DNA of 64,000 nucleotides from Actinoplanes sp. N902-109 (GCF_000389965.1 NC_021191.1:8185501-8249500), one strand, 5' to 3'; counted from the first letter of the stretch, positions 43,159 to 52,420 are shown. The notes: generated by a model from the sequence alone, not told the origin. Numbers and translations: made by a program.

Positions 43159-44514
43159 ATGCCCGACGTCAACCACCCGGACGCCTTCGGACCCGCGTCC
43201 GACGGCGAGCGGACGCTGTGGCGTGGGCGTTGCGCGGTCGCCGAGTACGCCTTCGACCAGGCCGCCTCGCTCCCCCGGTGGACCCTTCCGGAAACCACCG
43301 AGGTCCTGGTGACCAACCATCGCATCCGGTACGCCCACGCGGCCGACGGCCAGGTGACCGCCGGTGAGCTGCCCTGGCTGCACCCCGAGCACATCCGCAT
43401 CCAGCCCGGCCAGGTCGTCGACGGCCGACCGGTGTCCGCGACCCAGCTGCAGCTCGTGTGCCCCGGCGCCGACCACACGTACCCGGCCCTGGTCTTCGCC
43501 GGCGGCGAGCTGGCCGAGGTCAGCGACGCCGACAAGCTCGCCAACGTCATCCGGCACGCCATCGCCCGCTTCCGCGTCGACAACGCGAGCAAGCTCGGCC
43601 TGGTCGTCGAGCAGGCCCGCGAGCTGGCCAAGATGCTCGTCGGCCCGGAGTTCAGCAACCGCGAGGGCGGCGAGGGCCAAACCGTCTCGATGATCGGCGC
43701 GATCGAGGTCCCCCGCCGCACCGCCGCCCGCGACGACCACGACACCTCGTTCCGCGCCCCCGGCCACCGCCCCGGCCGAGCCGCCGACGAGTCCCGGGCG
43801 CAGCAAGCCGCAGCGGCCGAGCAGGCATCCCACGTCTCGCACCCCGACCTGGCAACCCGCGCAGCCAACGTGGCAGCCCGCATCGCCGAACTCGTGGCCG
43901 GCCGCCCCGACCCGGTCGAGGTCTCGGTCAACGACCAGCTGGCCCTGCCGTCCGGCGCAGCCAGCCGCCCGATCCTCGACGGCACCATCGTCACCAGCAC
44001 CGCCACCCCCGCGCACCCGACCTCCGGCCCACCCGCCACGCCGCCCGGATCCACGCCACCCGGACCCACGTCTTCCGCCCCGCTGTCGTCCGGGTCGCTG
44101 CCGTCGGTCGGGGGGCCGGAGGACGGCCTGGGCCTTTCCCCTCAAACGGACCAATGGCAAACCGGCATCAGCCCGGACCCCATGACCCGATCCGGGCAGT
44201 ACGGCACCAACTCCGGCTCGGCGGCCCGACCGAGCTCCGGGCAGTACGGCACCAACTCGAACCCCGCGGCGCACCCGGCACCCGGCCGACCCGCCACCGG
44301 CTCGAACCCCGCGGCAAGCCCGACGTCTGGCCAGCCCGGCGACGGCCCGGAGCAGGCGGCCCGGTCCGAGTCGCGCCAGTTCGGTGAGGGCTCGGGGCTG
44401 ACGGCCCGCGCGGAACGGCTACGCCGGGCAACGGCCCGGTTCAGCGGCAACTCCGCCCGTGGCAAGGCCACCGTGCGCCGCCCCGACCACGATGCCGACC
44501 CCAGCAACCGCTGA
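43159..44514 (+). CDS. hypothetical protein with disordered Pro/Ser-rich C terminus
   Basis: A 451-residue protein from the ATG at 43159. The first 200 residues look folded (LWRGRCAVAEYAFDQAASLP, LVTNHRIRYAHAADG and LANVIRHAIARFRVDNAS) and resemble a bacterial PH-like/DUF domain. The rest is low-complexity with repeated SGQYGTNS units and ends in a basic segment (ARAERLRRATARFSGNSARG). No signal peptide. Function unknown; 59 bp after the spermidine-synthase-like gene. Confidence 0.65.
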   Translation: MPDVNHPDAFGPASDGERTLWRGRCAVAEYAFDQAASLPRWTLPETTEVLVTNHRIRYAHAADGQVTAGELPWLHPEHIRIQPGQVVDGRPVSATQLQLVCPGADHTYPALVFAGGELAEVSDADKLANVIRHAIARFRVDNASKLGLVVEQARELAKMLVGPEFSNREGGEGQTVSMIGAIEVPRRTAARDDHDTSFRAPGHRPGRAADESRAQQAAAAEQASHVSHPDLATRAANVAARIAELVAGRPDPVEVSVNDQLALPSGAASRPILDGTIVTSTATPAHPTSGPPATPPGSTPPGPTSSAPLSSGSLPSVGGPEDGLGLSPQTDQWQTGISPDPMTRSGQYGTNSGSAARPSSGQYGTNSNPAAHPAPGRPATGSNPAASPTSGQPGDGPEQAARSESRQFGEGSGLTARAERLRRATARFSGNSARGKATVRRPDHDADPSNR

Positions 44515-44539
44515 CCGCACCCGGCCGTCCGCCCAACCA

Positions 44540-44553
44540 ACTAACTAGTTAGT
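44540..44553. promoter_or_regulatory. TetR-type palindromic operator
   Basis: ACTAACTAGTTAGT is a perfect 14-bp palindrome of the kind used by many TetR-family efflux repressors. It lies immediately upstream of a degraded TetR-like fragment and about 530 bp upstream of a degenerate MMPL transporter gene. High-AT sequence in a very GC-rich genome makes chance less likely. Confidence 0.6.
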
Positions 44554-44754
44554 CACCGAGTCGGCGGGAGTTCCTCCCGGCGAGGCTCGACGCTCAGCGG
44601 GTACGGGCAGCGGCATCGGCCGGAGAACTGACGCTGGCGAGTGCCTGCGAGACGAGCCGGCGCGATGTGGCCTCGTCGAGTGCATGCGCCGAAACCTCGG
44701 CCGGCTTCACACCACCGGGTGAGCTCAAACGCCCCGGCCGGATCGCCTTGTCCG

Positions 44755-44946
44755 AGCTGCCAGGCGCACCTTGAGCCGACCGGCGCGGTGTTCATCATCA
44801 CCGCCGGTCTCTGGCCCCTGCCCACAACGACGGTTGCTGAGGTCATGACGGAGATGCGGGTGCCGCCGCGGTGGGACATGTTCGCCGACAACCTGAGTCA
44901 GGGACTTGCCAACCAGTTCGTCGGCATCGTCGCCCGCCGGCGTTGA
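44755..44946 (+). pseudogene. TetR-family regulator remnant (C-terminal fragment)
   Basis: The frame ending at 44946 encodes FIITAGLWPLPTTTVAEVMT followed by DMFADNLSQGLANQFVG, similar to the last helices of TetR_C-type regulators that control MMPL or MFS exporters. No recognisable helix-turn-helix precedes it in any frame, so the gene appears 5'-degraded. Attribution is by motif resemblance only. Confidence 0.42.
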
Positions 44947-45077
44947 GCCGGACCTTCCGGTCGGTCGTCCGCCAGAGCAGCGCCCGCATGTTGCGGACGT
45001 TCGACCGTCGCCGGGGCGTTTCGCCGTTACGCTGAACGGGACAAATCCGACTCAGTGCGGCGATCGGATCGGGGCCT

Positions 45078-46685
45078 GTGCCGATGTGGCGGATGACCGC
45101 GCTGCTCGGCCGGCTCGGGCGGTTCTCGGTCCGGCACCGGCGGGCGGTCGTCACGGCGTGGGCGGGGCTGATCGTCATCATTGCCGGCGGCGCGCTCACG
45201 CTGGGCGACCATGCTCGACGGCCGTACGCCGTGCCGGGCACCGAGTCACAGCATGCCGTCGGCGTCCTCCGCCACGAGTTGCCCGAGATGGCCGGTGCCG
45301 CGGTGCCCGTCGTCCTCACCGCACCGCCCGGGCAGGACCTGACCAGCGCCACCATGAGAGCCGCCTGCGCCGAGGTGGTCCGGCAGGCCGCGGCCCTTCC
45401 GGGAGTCGTGGCGGCGAGCCAGCCGGCCCTCGACCGTACGCGCGCAGTAGGCCTGATCACCGTCCGGTACGCGACGACCGCCCCGAGCACCGCCCAGCTC
45501 GACGCCGTCCGGGGCCTGCGGGGGTCGGACGGTCTCAGCGTCGCGGCCGGTGGCCCGGCCGGCGCCGACCCCGCCCCGGCCACGCTGGGGCTGGCGCTGC
45601 TGCTGGGGACAACCGCGTTCCCCGGGTGCGTCCTGCTGGTCTGCCGTCGTCATGGCCGCAGCCTCGGCCGGGGCGTACCCCTCGACGAGTCGGTCGCAGC
45701 GGCGCTGAGACCGGCCGTTCTGCTGGCCGGGGTGTCGGCGGTGGTGGTGTACGCCGGGCTCGCCTTTGTCGGGTCGCCCTTCCTCACCGCGGTGGGCCTG
45801 ATCGCTGCCGCAACGGGACTGCTCGCTGTGCTCGCCGTTGCCACGCTGGTGCCGGCGTTGCTGGGGTTCGCCGGGCAACGGGTGCTCGCCGTGCTCCGCC
45901 ACCGGGGCGGGCGCGGGCGGCGGGAGTTCGCTCGGGTGCGCGTACCGCTGCTCGTCGTCGGGGTGGTGGGATCGGCGCTGCTCAGCGTGCCCACCCGGCA
46001 CCTCGAGCCGGCGCTGCCCGCGGCGGCCGAGGCACGGGCGGTCAACGACCTGGTCACCGCCGCGTTCGGGGCCGGTGCCACGGGACAGCTGCTCGTGGTG
46101 GTGCACGGTTCCCGGGGTGACACCGTTTCGGCGCTGGCCAATCGCGCCACTGCGGCCGTACGGAAGCTGCGGGATGTGGCCGCCGCCACGGCGGGACCGG
46201 CCACCGCGACCGGGACCACCCAGGTTCTGGTGGTGACTCCGGAGACCGCGCCCACCGACGAGCGTACGGCCGAGGTGATCCGGGAGATCCGGAAGTCGGC
46301 GCCGGGCGTCGTGGTGACCGGGCCGACCGCCGTGGCTGCCGACGCGGCCGAGCGGATGACCGCCGCCCTGCCGTGGTATCTCGGCGCGGTGACGGTGCTG
46401 CTGCTGATGGCCACCGGGCGGCCGGCTCTCGGGTTCGTGCTGTTGGCCGGGGCGTTGCTGGGGTTGCTGGAGCTGGCCCGGCCCGGGCCGATGACCGCGT
46501 TCGTGCCGCTGGTGCTGATCGCGGGTCTGGCTGGTCTGCTCGCCCCGGCCACGGCCGTGGTCAGGGCCGGAAGCAGTTCCCGGCCGCGACCCGCTCATCG
46601 TGCACCCGGTTCGCGCGTTCGAGGAGCGACATCAGCTCGTCCTGCTCGCGCAGCTCGGCGCGGTACTTCTCGGGCAACGCCTTGA
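45078..46685 (+). pseudogene. degenerate MMPL/RND-family transporter
   Basis: A 535-codon frame (family norm about 700). It opens like an MMPL exporter (LLGRLGRFSVRHRRAVVTAW), keeps short periplasmic pieces, and has helices such as AALRPAVLLAGVSAVVVYAG. Both membrane halves lack the helices carrying the GLxxDYE proton-relay motif. The second half stops after LAGLLAPATAVVRAG (about 46570), and the frame then runs 125 bp antisense into terC with non-homologous residues. Therefore probably inactive. Start GTG 45078. Confidence 0.6.
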
Positions 46686-47760
46686 TGTTGTCCACCTCGC
46701 CGAGCAGCCGGTGGAAGATCTCGTCGCAATAGCGCGGGTCGGTTTCGACGTCGAGGAACTCGGCCGCATGCCGGCGGGCCGCCGAGCTGTAGGTCTGCGC
46801 CCGGCCGCGCGGGCTGAGCAGCGACGCGACCACGGTGATGAACAGGACGCCGATGATGAAAGCGAGCGACGCGATCGTGCTGATCTCGATGACCTCGACG
46901 TGGTCACCGCCGTTGATGAACGGCAGGTTGTTCTGGTGCAGCGCGTGCAGAATCAGTTTGACGCCGATGAAGGCGAGAATCGCCGCGAGCCCGTACGAGA
47001 GGTAGACCAGCCGGTCCAGCAGCCCGTCCAGCAGGAAGTACAGCTGACGCAGGCCGAGCAGGGAGAACGCGGTTGCCGTGAAGACCAGATAGACGCTCTG
47101 GGTCAGGCCGAAGATCGCCGGGATCGAGTCGAGGGCGAACAGGATGTCGGTGCCGCCGATCGCCACCATGACCAGCAGCATCGGCGTCATCACCCGCTTA
47201 CCGTCCTGGTGGGTGAACAGTCTGTCGCCGTCGTACTCGTCGGAGGTGCGCAAGAACCGCCGGGCGATCCGGATGATCACGTTGTCGGCACCGCGCTCGT
47301 CATCGTCGTCGCTCTTCAGCAGGTTGCCGGCGGTGATCAGCAGGATCAGCCCGAAGATGTAGAACACGAACGCGAACGAGTTGATCAGCGCGGCGCCCAG
47401 GAAGATGAAGCCGGTCCGCGCGATCAGCGAGAAGACGATGCCGAACAGCAGCACCTTCTGCTGATCGGCGCGCGGCACCTTGAAGCTGCCCAGCAGCACC
47501 AGGAACACGAAGAGGTTGTCGACGGACAACGCCTTCTCGGTCACGTACCCGGCGAAATACTCGGCGCCCATGTCCTGCCCGCCGAACGCCAGCACCCCGA
47601 TGCCGAACAGGATCGCGATCCCGACGTAGACCGCCGACCACACGCCGGCTTCCTTCAGCGTCGGTATGTGCGCCTTGCGGACATGGAAGTAGAAGTCGAA
47701 AGCGATGAGACCGAGGATCGCCAGTACGGTGAGGATCCAGACGAACCCGGGTACGTGCAT
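46561..47760 (-). CDS. TerC family integral membrane protein
   Basis: A 399-residue TerC/Alx-type membrane protein, a family implicated in Mn2+ export and metalation of secreted proteins. Conserved acidic membrane motifs are TEKALSVDNLFVFLVLLGSF and GGTDILFALDSIPAIFGLT, with about nine helices. A cytoplasmic loop is acidic (LLKSDDDDERGADN). A long charged C-terminal tail (about residues 315-399) is unusual for the family. It lies 9 bp after the pentapeptide gene and may be co-transcribed with it. Its 3' end is overlapped by the dead MMPL frame. Confidence 0.92.
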   Translation of the reverse strand: MHVPGFVWILTVLAILGLIAFDFYFHVRKAHIPTLKEAGVWSAVYVGIAILFGIGVLAFGGQDMGAEYFAGYVTEKALSVDNLFVFLVLLGSFKVPRADQQKVLLFGIVFSLIARTGFIFLGAALINSFAFVFYIFGLILLITAGNLLKSDDDDERGADNVIIRIARRFLRTSDEYDGDRLFTHQDGKRVMTPMLLVMVAIGGTDILFALDSIPAIFGLTQSVYLVFTATAFSLLGLRQLYFLLDGLLDRLVYLSYGLAAILAFIGVKLILHALHQNNLPFINGGDHVEVIEISTIASLAFIIGVLFITVVASLLSPRGRAQTYSSAARRHAAEFLDVETDPRYCDEIFHRLLGEVDNIKALPEKYRAELREQDELMSLLERANRVHDERVAAGNCFRP

Positions 47761-47769
47761 GGCGACACT

Positions 47770-48519
47770 CTATGGGTCCGCGGTGACAGCCGCTTTACGC
47801 TGGCTGTCGGTCAGGAAAAGTGCGCCGGTCAGATCCGCGCCGCGCAGGTCGGTGCCGCGCAGATCGGCTCCGGTGAAATCGGCCAGCCGCAGATCCGCGT
47901 CGCGCAGGTCGGCACCGATCAGCAACGCTCCCCGGAAACTCGCGCCACGCAGCTTCGCCCCGCGCATCCGCCGGCCGATCAGGTTGGCGCCGCGGTGGTC
48001 CGGCTTTCCGGTGCCGGCCCGAGCCAGTTCGCTCGCCTTCTGCAACAGCGGATTGACCTTTTTCCGGTACGAATCCACGTCGAGCGCGAGCACCTCCTCG
48101 GGAGTGCCGTCCGACGCGGCGGTCAGCTCCTCCGCCGCCTTCTCCAGTCGCGCGTGCAGGCGTTCCGCCGCCGGGATCCGCCGGGCCTGGTCGACGTACC
48201 ACAGCAATTCGTGCAGCTGCCGCAGCACCGCCAGAGCGCCGAACATCGGCCCGGCGATCTCGGGCGAGTCGCGCCAGGTCCGCCCCTGGAACGTGTGCTG
48301 GGTGACGTGCTGACCGGCACCGAAACAGTCGAAGACCACGCACCCGGGAAAGCCTTTTTCGGGCAGCCGGTCGTGAATGCCGCAGCGGAAGTCGTCCTGC
48401 AGATTCGGACAGGGCCGCCCGGCGGGCTTGGTGATGGCGAAATCAGACGACTTGGCGAACGCGGGAGCCACGCAGCACAACCCCGCACAGCGCCCGCAGT
48501 CGGCGCGCAACTCCCTCAC
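47770..48519 (-). CDS. pentapeptide-repeat protein with cysteine-rich N terminus
   Basis: A 249-residue protein. The N-terminal Cys cluster (CGRCAGLCC, then CPNLQDDFRCGIHDRLP and CVVFDC) resembles the YkgJ-type metal-binding region. A helical middle is followed by about ten pentapeptide repeats, A(D/N)LxX (residues about 175-240: GANLIGRRMRGAKLRGASFR, LRDADLRLADFTGADLRGTD). The repeat forms a right-handed beta helix. Target unknown; DNA-gyrase mimicry is known for other members but not shown here. Upstream of terC on the same strand. Confidence 0.85.
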   Translation of the reverse strand: MRELRADCGRCAGLCCVAPAFAKSSDFAITKPAGRPCPNLQDDFRCGIHDRLPEKGFPGCVVFDCFGAGQHVTQHTFQGRTWRDSPEIAGPMFGALAVLRQLHELLWYVDQARRIPAAERLHARLEKAAEELTAASDGTPEEVLALDVDSYRKKVNPLLQKASELARAGTGKPDHRGANLIGRRMRGAKLRGASFRGALLIGADLRDADLRLADFTGADLRGTDLRGADLTGALFLTDSQRKAAVTADP

Positions 48520-48593
48520 CCTTCCACTTTAGCTTCCGCTACTTTCGGTTACTTTCCTGGGCAGCTCGGCCGTCTCGGCTTTACGCTGCGTTG

Positions 48594-49529
48594 ATGTTCC
48601 GTGCCCTCTCCGCCCTCGTCGGCTGTCTCGCCGCCGCCGGCCTCGCCGCCCCGGCCTCCGCCGCCACCACCCCCACCGTCTCGGCCCCCGCGAGCCGGTC
48701 GGGATATGGCCCGATCACCCTCACCGGTATGGCCGCACCGGGCGCAAAAGTCGAGCTCTACGAGTCGGCGTACGTTTTCGACGACTTCTACCCGGCGCCC
48801 GACTACGACACCGGCGGGTACGTCACGACAACGGCGTCGAGCGCGGGCAAGTGGTCGCTGAACCGCATCATCGACTCCGGCTTCCGCTTCTACGTGGTGT
48901 CCGACGGCGTGGTTTCGGCGCACATCAAAGTCGCTATGGGCATCGTTCCAAAGCTCACCGTGCGTAACTCCGGTAACCGGCTCACCTTCGGCGTGACGGT
49001 GGACCCGGCCCAGCCCAACCTGCGGGTGCACATCCAGCGCGGACGCAGCGGTGTCTGGACCGACCTCGCCGGCGGCTACACCTCCGACCCGGCAGCGACG
49101 TTCAGCGCCACCGTCGCGGACACCTCCGGCTGGTTCCGCGCCGTCGTGGACGCCGACACCGAGAACAACTTGCTGCGCGGGCAGACCCCGACGGTTACCT
49201 ACAACATCGTCCGGTTCACCAAAATCCAATACAAGGGCGCCGAATACGTCCGCCTCGGAAACGCCGGCACGACAACGGTCAACCTCAACGGCTGGACGGT
49301 CCGCGATGCCGCCAACCACGTCTACCGTTTCGCCACGCCCTACAACCTGGGCGCGGGCAAAGCCGTCTATGTCCACACCGGCAAAGGCACCACCAGCGGC
49401 CAGCACCGCTATTGGAACCGCAGTTCCGTCTGGAACGACGGCGGGGACACCGCCATTCTGCGCGACGCCGCCGGCACCACCATCGACACCTGCCGCTGGG
49501 GCGCGGGCAGCGGCAGCACTACCTGCTGA
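48594..49529 (+). CDS. secreted lamin-tail-domain protein
   Basis: A 311-residue secreted protein from the ATG at 48594. Signal peptide residues 1-23 (ALVGCLAAAGLAAPASA). An Ig-like/beta-rich region (about 30-200) is followed by a C-terminal lamin-tail domain (about 205-311): RFTKIQYKGAEYVRLGNAGT, LNGWTVRDAANHVYRF and GDTAILRDAAGTTIDTCRWG. Such domains occur in extracellular nucleases and adhesins; no nuclease motif is present. Role unknown. Confidence 0.85.
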   Translation: MFRALSALVGCLAAAGLAAPASAATTPTVSAPASRSGYGPITLTGMAAPGAKVELYESAYVFDDFYPAPDYDTGGYVTTTASSAGKWSLNRIIDSGFRFYVVSDGVVSAHIKVAMGIVPKLTVRNSGNRLTFGVTVDPAQPNLRVHIQRGRSGVWTDLAGGYTSDPAATFSATVADTSGWFRAVVDADTENNLLRGQTPTVTYNIVRFTKIQYKGAEYVRLGNAGTTTVNLNGWTVRDAANHVYRFATPYNLGAGKAVYVHTGKGTTSGQHRYWNRSSVWNDGGDTAILRDAAGTTIDTCRWGAGSGSTTC

Positions 49530-49542
49530 GTATGGTGCCCCG

Positions 49543-50442
49543 GTGGCTGATCACCTCCCGGGCTGCTCCTGCTGCGGCGCGCCGCTCGACCCCGTCAACC
49601 TTGCCATCCGTACGGAATGGCCGGACGCACTCAAAGACCTCCCGCCGGACCGGCGCGAAGCGATCTGGGGTGACGGCACCCTGCGCCGCGACCCCGATCT
49701 GGGGGCTTTCATCCGCTGCATGATGCCGGTCCAGCTCACCGGCGGCGGCACCGTCGAATACTCGGTGTGGCTGAGGATCGACGACAACCAGATGCGGAAA
49801 GCCCTGCACTTCTGGGACCTTCCCGAGTACGCCGACCTCACGCTCGTGGGCACCGTAGCCAACGACGTGAAACCGTGGGAAGGAATGCTCGGCGAACCCG
49901 CCCGCGCCGAAGTCCGCGACCCCGGCACCATCCCCTGGCTGATCGCCCAGCCGGAAACCCTGCTGCACCGCATCCTGCACGACACCTGGGACCGCGACGA
50001 CATCCTCAGCCGCATCCCGCACGCGCTGCCCGTCACCATCCGCGAACCCGTCACCGAGACCTGGAGCCTCGAACGCACCGCCGGGCTCGCCCCCTTCATC
50101 AGCCCCGACGGCGCCCTGCGCTTCACCGGTCCGGCGCGCACCGTGCACCTGTTCCCGTACTCCGGCTTCGACTGCACCCCGGCCGAAGCCATCACCATGC
50201 TGACCGCCGACCAGACCCACGACTCCCAGGACCATCTGACCGAACAGGACGATCAGGTGCACCGCCACGCCTTCTGGCGCCGCACCGCCAAAGGCACCTA
50301 CAACCTGCACGGCTACGCCGCGGTCCCCGGCGAAACCCTGCACCTCGTCGCCGTCTACGACGAACCCGCCGACCTCGCCTGGGCCCACCACGTCTGGCGC
50401 TCCATCCGGGCCGATTGGGGCCAGCCCCGCCCGGCGTGCTAG
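49543..50442 (+). CDS. DUF2199-like protein
   Basis: A 299-residue protein from the GTG at 49543. The N-terminal CSCCGAPLD zinc-knuckle-like motif and the following FIRCMMPVQLTGG and YSVWLRIDD region match the DUF2199 pattern. The second half (about 180-299) is a separate alpha/beta region with repeated His residues. Starts 13 bp after the lamin-tail gene. Function unknown. It ends 14 bp before a tRNA gene. Confidence 0.75.
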   Translation: MADHLPGCSCCGAPLDPVNLAIRTEWPDALKDLPPDRREAIWGDGTLRRDPDLGAFIRCMMPVQLTGGGTVEYSVWLRIDDNQMRKALHFWDLPEYADLTLVGTVANDVKPWEGMLGEPARAEVRDPGTIPWLIAQPETLLHRILHDTWDRDDILSRIPHALPVTIREPVTETWSLERTAGLAPFISPDGALRFTGPARTVHLFPYSGFDCTPAEAITMLTADQTHDSQDHLTEQDDQVHRHAFWRRTAKGTYNLHGYAAVPGETLHLVAVYDEPADLAWAHHVWRSIRADWGQPRPAC

Positions 50443-50456
50443 CGTTATCTCACCGA

Positions 50457-50530
50457 CGCGGGGTGGAGCAGCTCGGTAGCTCGCTGGGCTCATAACCCAG
50501 AGGTCGCAGGTTCAAATCCTGTCCCCGCTA
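50457..50530 (+). tRNA. initiator tRNA-fMet (CAU), copy 1
   Basis: A 74-nt cloverleaf. The anticodon CAU is flanked by three consecutive G-C pairs (CTGGG-CTCATAA-CCCAG), the initiator hallmark. The first base C1 faces U72 rather than forming a pair, another initiator feature. The TTCAAAT T-loop is present. The CCA end is not encoded. An identical copy lies at 52347. Confidence 0.96.
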
Positions 50531-50537
50531 CGAGGCT

Positions 50538-50577
50538 GAGGCCGCTTGTCCGCAGAAAGCGCGGAACAAGCGGCCTC
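50538..50577 (+). terminator. terminator of initiator tRNA copy 1
   Basis: GAGGCCGCTTGT (50538-50549) pairs with ACAAGCGGCCTC (50566-50577), with an inner CCGC/GCGG stem, followed by TTCGCATTTT. A second hairpin (TCCGGGGGC/GCCCCCGGA, 50590-50610) lies just after. Confidence 0.88.
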
Positions 50578-50729
50578 TTCGCATTTTGCTCCGGGGGCCG
50601 AGCCCCCGGACGCCCCACGGTGCGGTGGGCGCGGGGGGAGGGCGTTGGCGCTGCGCGCCTCGCCTGCCGGTGGCGGCACAGTGGCGGGGCGGGGGTCAGC
50701 GGTGGGGCGGGGTCAGCGGTGGGGTGGGG

Positions 50730-51251
50730 TCAGCGTTGGGGTGGGGGGCGGCGGAGGGGGCGGACGTTGGCTTCCACGGGTTCGGGGGTGGGGGCGGGGT
50801 CTTTGGCGGTGGCCACTCGCATGCCGTGCAGGTAGCCGTCGGTTTCGCGCTGGTCGGCGTACTCCAGGAGTCGTTCCGTCATGGCTTGCCATTCGCGTTC
50901 ACGGTCGGCGGCTAGGTCGGCGCGGACCTCCATGAGGATCTGCCGGATCTGGGCGGGGTCGGTGCCGCCGGCCTGCTGCTGAAGGAGGATGCGGTCCCGG
51001 GCCGATACGACCAGCACGGCCAGCCAGGCCAGCACGACCATGCCGGTCAGCACGATCAACACGGCCAGGGGCCGTTCGTCCGGTGGCGGGCCCGGCGGGA
51101 AGCCCGGCTGCCAGTCCGCCGGGGGCGGCCCCGGCTTCTGAGGGAACCAGGCGATCAGCGTCACGACCAGGGCCCCGGTGGCAGCTATCGCCAGCACGAA
51201 GCAAGAGACGAGCAGCTTGCTCATCTGAAGGTGCACAGGCCGCGCTGTCAT
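50730..51251 (-). CDS. membrane protein with C-terminal coiled coil, unknown function
   Basis: A 173-residue protein. Two hydrophobic helices (about 12-36 and 62-86) flank a Pro-rich loop (QKPGPPPADWQPGFPPGPPP). A charged helical C-terminal region (about 95-140: IRQILMEVRADLAADREREW) looks like a coiled coil, and the tail is Pro/Arg-rich. Family unknown. Located between the two initiator tRNA copies, downstream of an XRE regulator gene. Confidence 0.65.
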   Translation of the reverse strand: MTARPVHLQMSKLLVSCFVLAIAATGALVVTLIAWFPQKPGPPPADWQPGFPPGPPPDERPLAVLIVLTGMVVLAWLAVLVVSARDRILLQQQAGGTDPAQIRQILMEVRADLAADREREWQAMTERLLEYADQRETDGYLHGMRVATAKDPAPTPEPVEANVRPLRRPPPQR

Positions 51252-51294
51252 GGCTCTGAGATTACGGACATCCGGTGCGCGATGCGAACAACTG

Positions 51295-51678
51295 TTATGC
51301 CGTTCGCCGTCGTCGCAGCGCCTTGCGGTAGGGATCGATCATGCGATCGAGGACAGTGGCCAAGGCCTGCCGGTCCGCCGCCGGGATCGGCGAGTCCTCC
51401 GCCAGCATCAGAGCCAGCTCGTGGACCAGCGGGTGATTCGCCGGCAGCTGCGGTGCCGGGCCACCCACCCGGTCCGGGTACGCCGCGACGACCAGCTCGT
51501 TGATGCTCTTCCCCAGCACCGGGGCGATCCGCTCGATGGACCGGATCGTGGGCCGCTGCTCCTCGCTGAGCCAGCGCAGCACAACGGAAGGATCGATGCC
51601 CACTGCCCGGGCGAAGTGGGTGGGGGTGGGAAACCGGGCGGCCTGGATCGCCTCTTTCAGGTAGCCGCCGAAACTCAT
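51295..51678 (-). CDS. XRE-family helix-turn-helix regulator
   Basis: A 127-residue protein. The N-terminal HTH (about residues 5-62) contains TPTHFARAVGIDPSVVLRWL and RPTIRSIERIAPVLGKSINE. A C-terminal helical region (about 80-125) has no recognised ligand domain. Upstream of the coiled-coil membrane gene on the same strand (43-bp gap), so it might regulate it; inference. Confidence 0.82.
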   Translation of the reverse strand: MSFGGYLKEAIQAARFPTPTHFARAVGIDPSVVLRWLSEEQRPTIRSIERIAPVLGKSINELVVAAYPDRVGGPAPQLPANHPLVHELALMLAEDSPIPAADRQALATVLDRMIDPYRKALRRRRTA

Positions 51679-51773
51679 CGGTCAAGCATAGGGCGGATCG
51701 CCCATTGGTTGAGGTGCCATCCTTTGCTAGCGTCATTGGCTAGATAACCAACGGCACGGGCCGCCACCCGGCG

Positions 51774-52244
51774 TTGACCTCCACGTGCACCGCCCGGCCG
51801 AGCCCGCGGCGCACGCGGTTCGACTCGCGAAAGGTCGTGTCTCCTGTGGTGCTGGCGACAACCCTGTCGGTCCTCCTGTCAGCGGCAGCCGCGGCCACGC
51901 TCCTCCACCTGCGCCGCCGCCGCGCAGCGCCCGGCCCCCCGCCCGACGACCAAGACGACTTCGCTCCCGCGGTTCCGACCGCACCGGTGCCACCCCTGCC
52001 CGCGGTGGCGGCCGCGGCAGGGGTGGGCACTACCCCAGAGCCCCCCAAGCCACTGCCCGCACCACCGCAGACGCTCAACACCACGGTCCCCGACGGCCCC
52101 GCCCCCACCGCCGCTCCGGCCGGCCCGGCAACCCCACCAAGCTCACCCCAAAGAATGAATCCCCGGTACGCCCGCCGCGCCACCAACAGCGCAGCCGCAC
52201 GTTTCGCCCCGCCCTCCCCCACCCGGATCCCCACCCGCCACTGA
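51774..52244 (+). CDS. possible Pro-rich single-pass membrane protein
   Basis: A 156-codon frame. A hydrophobic segment (VVSPVVLATTLSVLLSAAAA) is followed by HLRRRR and then about 100 Pro/Ala-rich residues. The real start may be the GTG at about 51834. Another open frame exists on the opposite strand; this one is preferred because it has a membrane segment with a positive-inside boundary. Low confidence. Confidence 0.38.
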   Translation: MTSTCTARPSPRRTRFDSRKVVSPVVLATTLSVLLSAAAAATLLHLRRRRAAPGPPPDDQDDFAPAVPTAPVPPLPAVAAAAGVGTTPEPPKPLPAPPQTLNTTVPDGPAPTAAPAGPATPPSSPQRMNPRYARRATNSAAARFAPPSPTRIPTRH

Positions 52245-52346
52245 CCCGCCACACCGGTCACCACCAGCCAACCCACAGATGTGGTCCGCGTTACGGGTAG
52301 CCGTTTTGCAGGCGCCGTACCCGGCACGCTAGGCTGGTCCTACCGA

Positions 52347-52420
52347 CGCGGGGTGGAGCAGCTCGGTAGCTCGCTGGGCTCATAACCCAGAGGTCGCAGG
52401 TTCAAATCCTGTCCCCGCTA
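52347..52420 (+). tRNA. initiator tRNA-fMet (CAU), copy 2
   Basis: Identical in all 74 bases to the copy at 50457, with the same 5-bp upstream ACCGA and the same 3' flank for roughly 100 bp. Initiator features as in copy 1. Confidence 0.96.

Larger units (their letters stand above)
44515..45077. other. 563-bp stretch without an intact gene
   Basis: Contains the palindrome at 44540-44553 and a short reading frame whose last 50 codons resemble a TetR C terminus. Nothing else with a start, ribosome site and coding character was found on either strand. Confidence 0.6.

Noticed and set aside
44553..44891. 112-codon minus-strand frame next to the TetR-type palindrome
   Set aside because: No similarity to any family and no ribosome site; the plus-strand TetR-like remnant explains the region better.
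51740..52327. 195-codon minus-strand frame
   Set aside because: Gly/Val-rich without helices or motifs and overlapping a plus-strand frame that has a membrane segment; neither is strong, but this one is weaker.
50457..52420. Integrated genomic island between tRNA copies
   Set aside because: No integrase, no att-like direct repeat other than the tRNA duplication itself, and no shift in composition that I can detect by eye; recorded only as a duplication.
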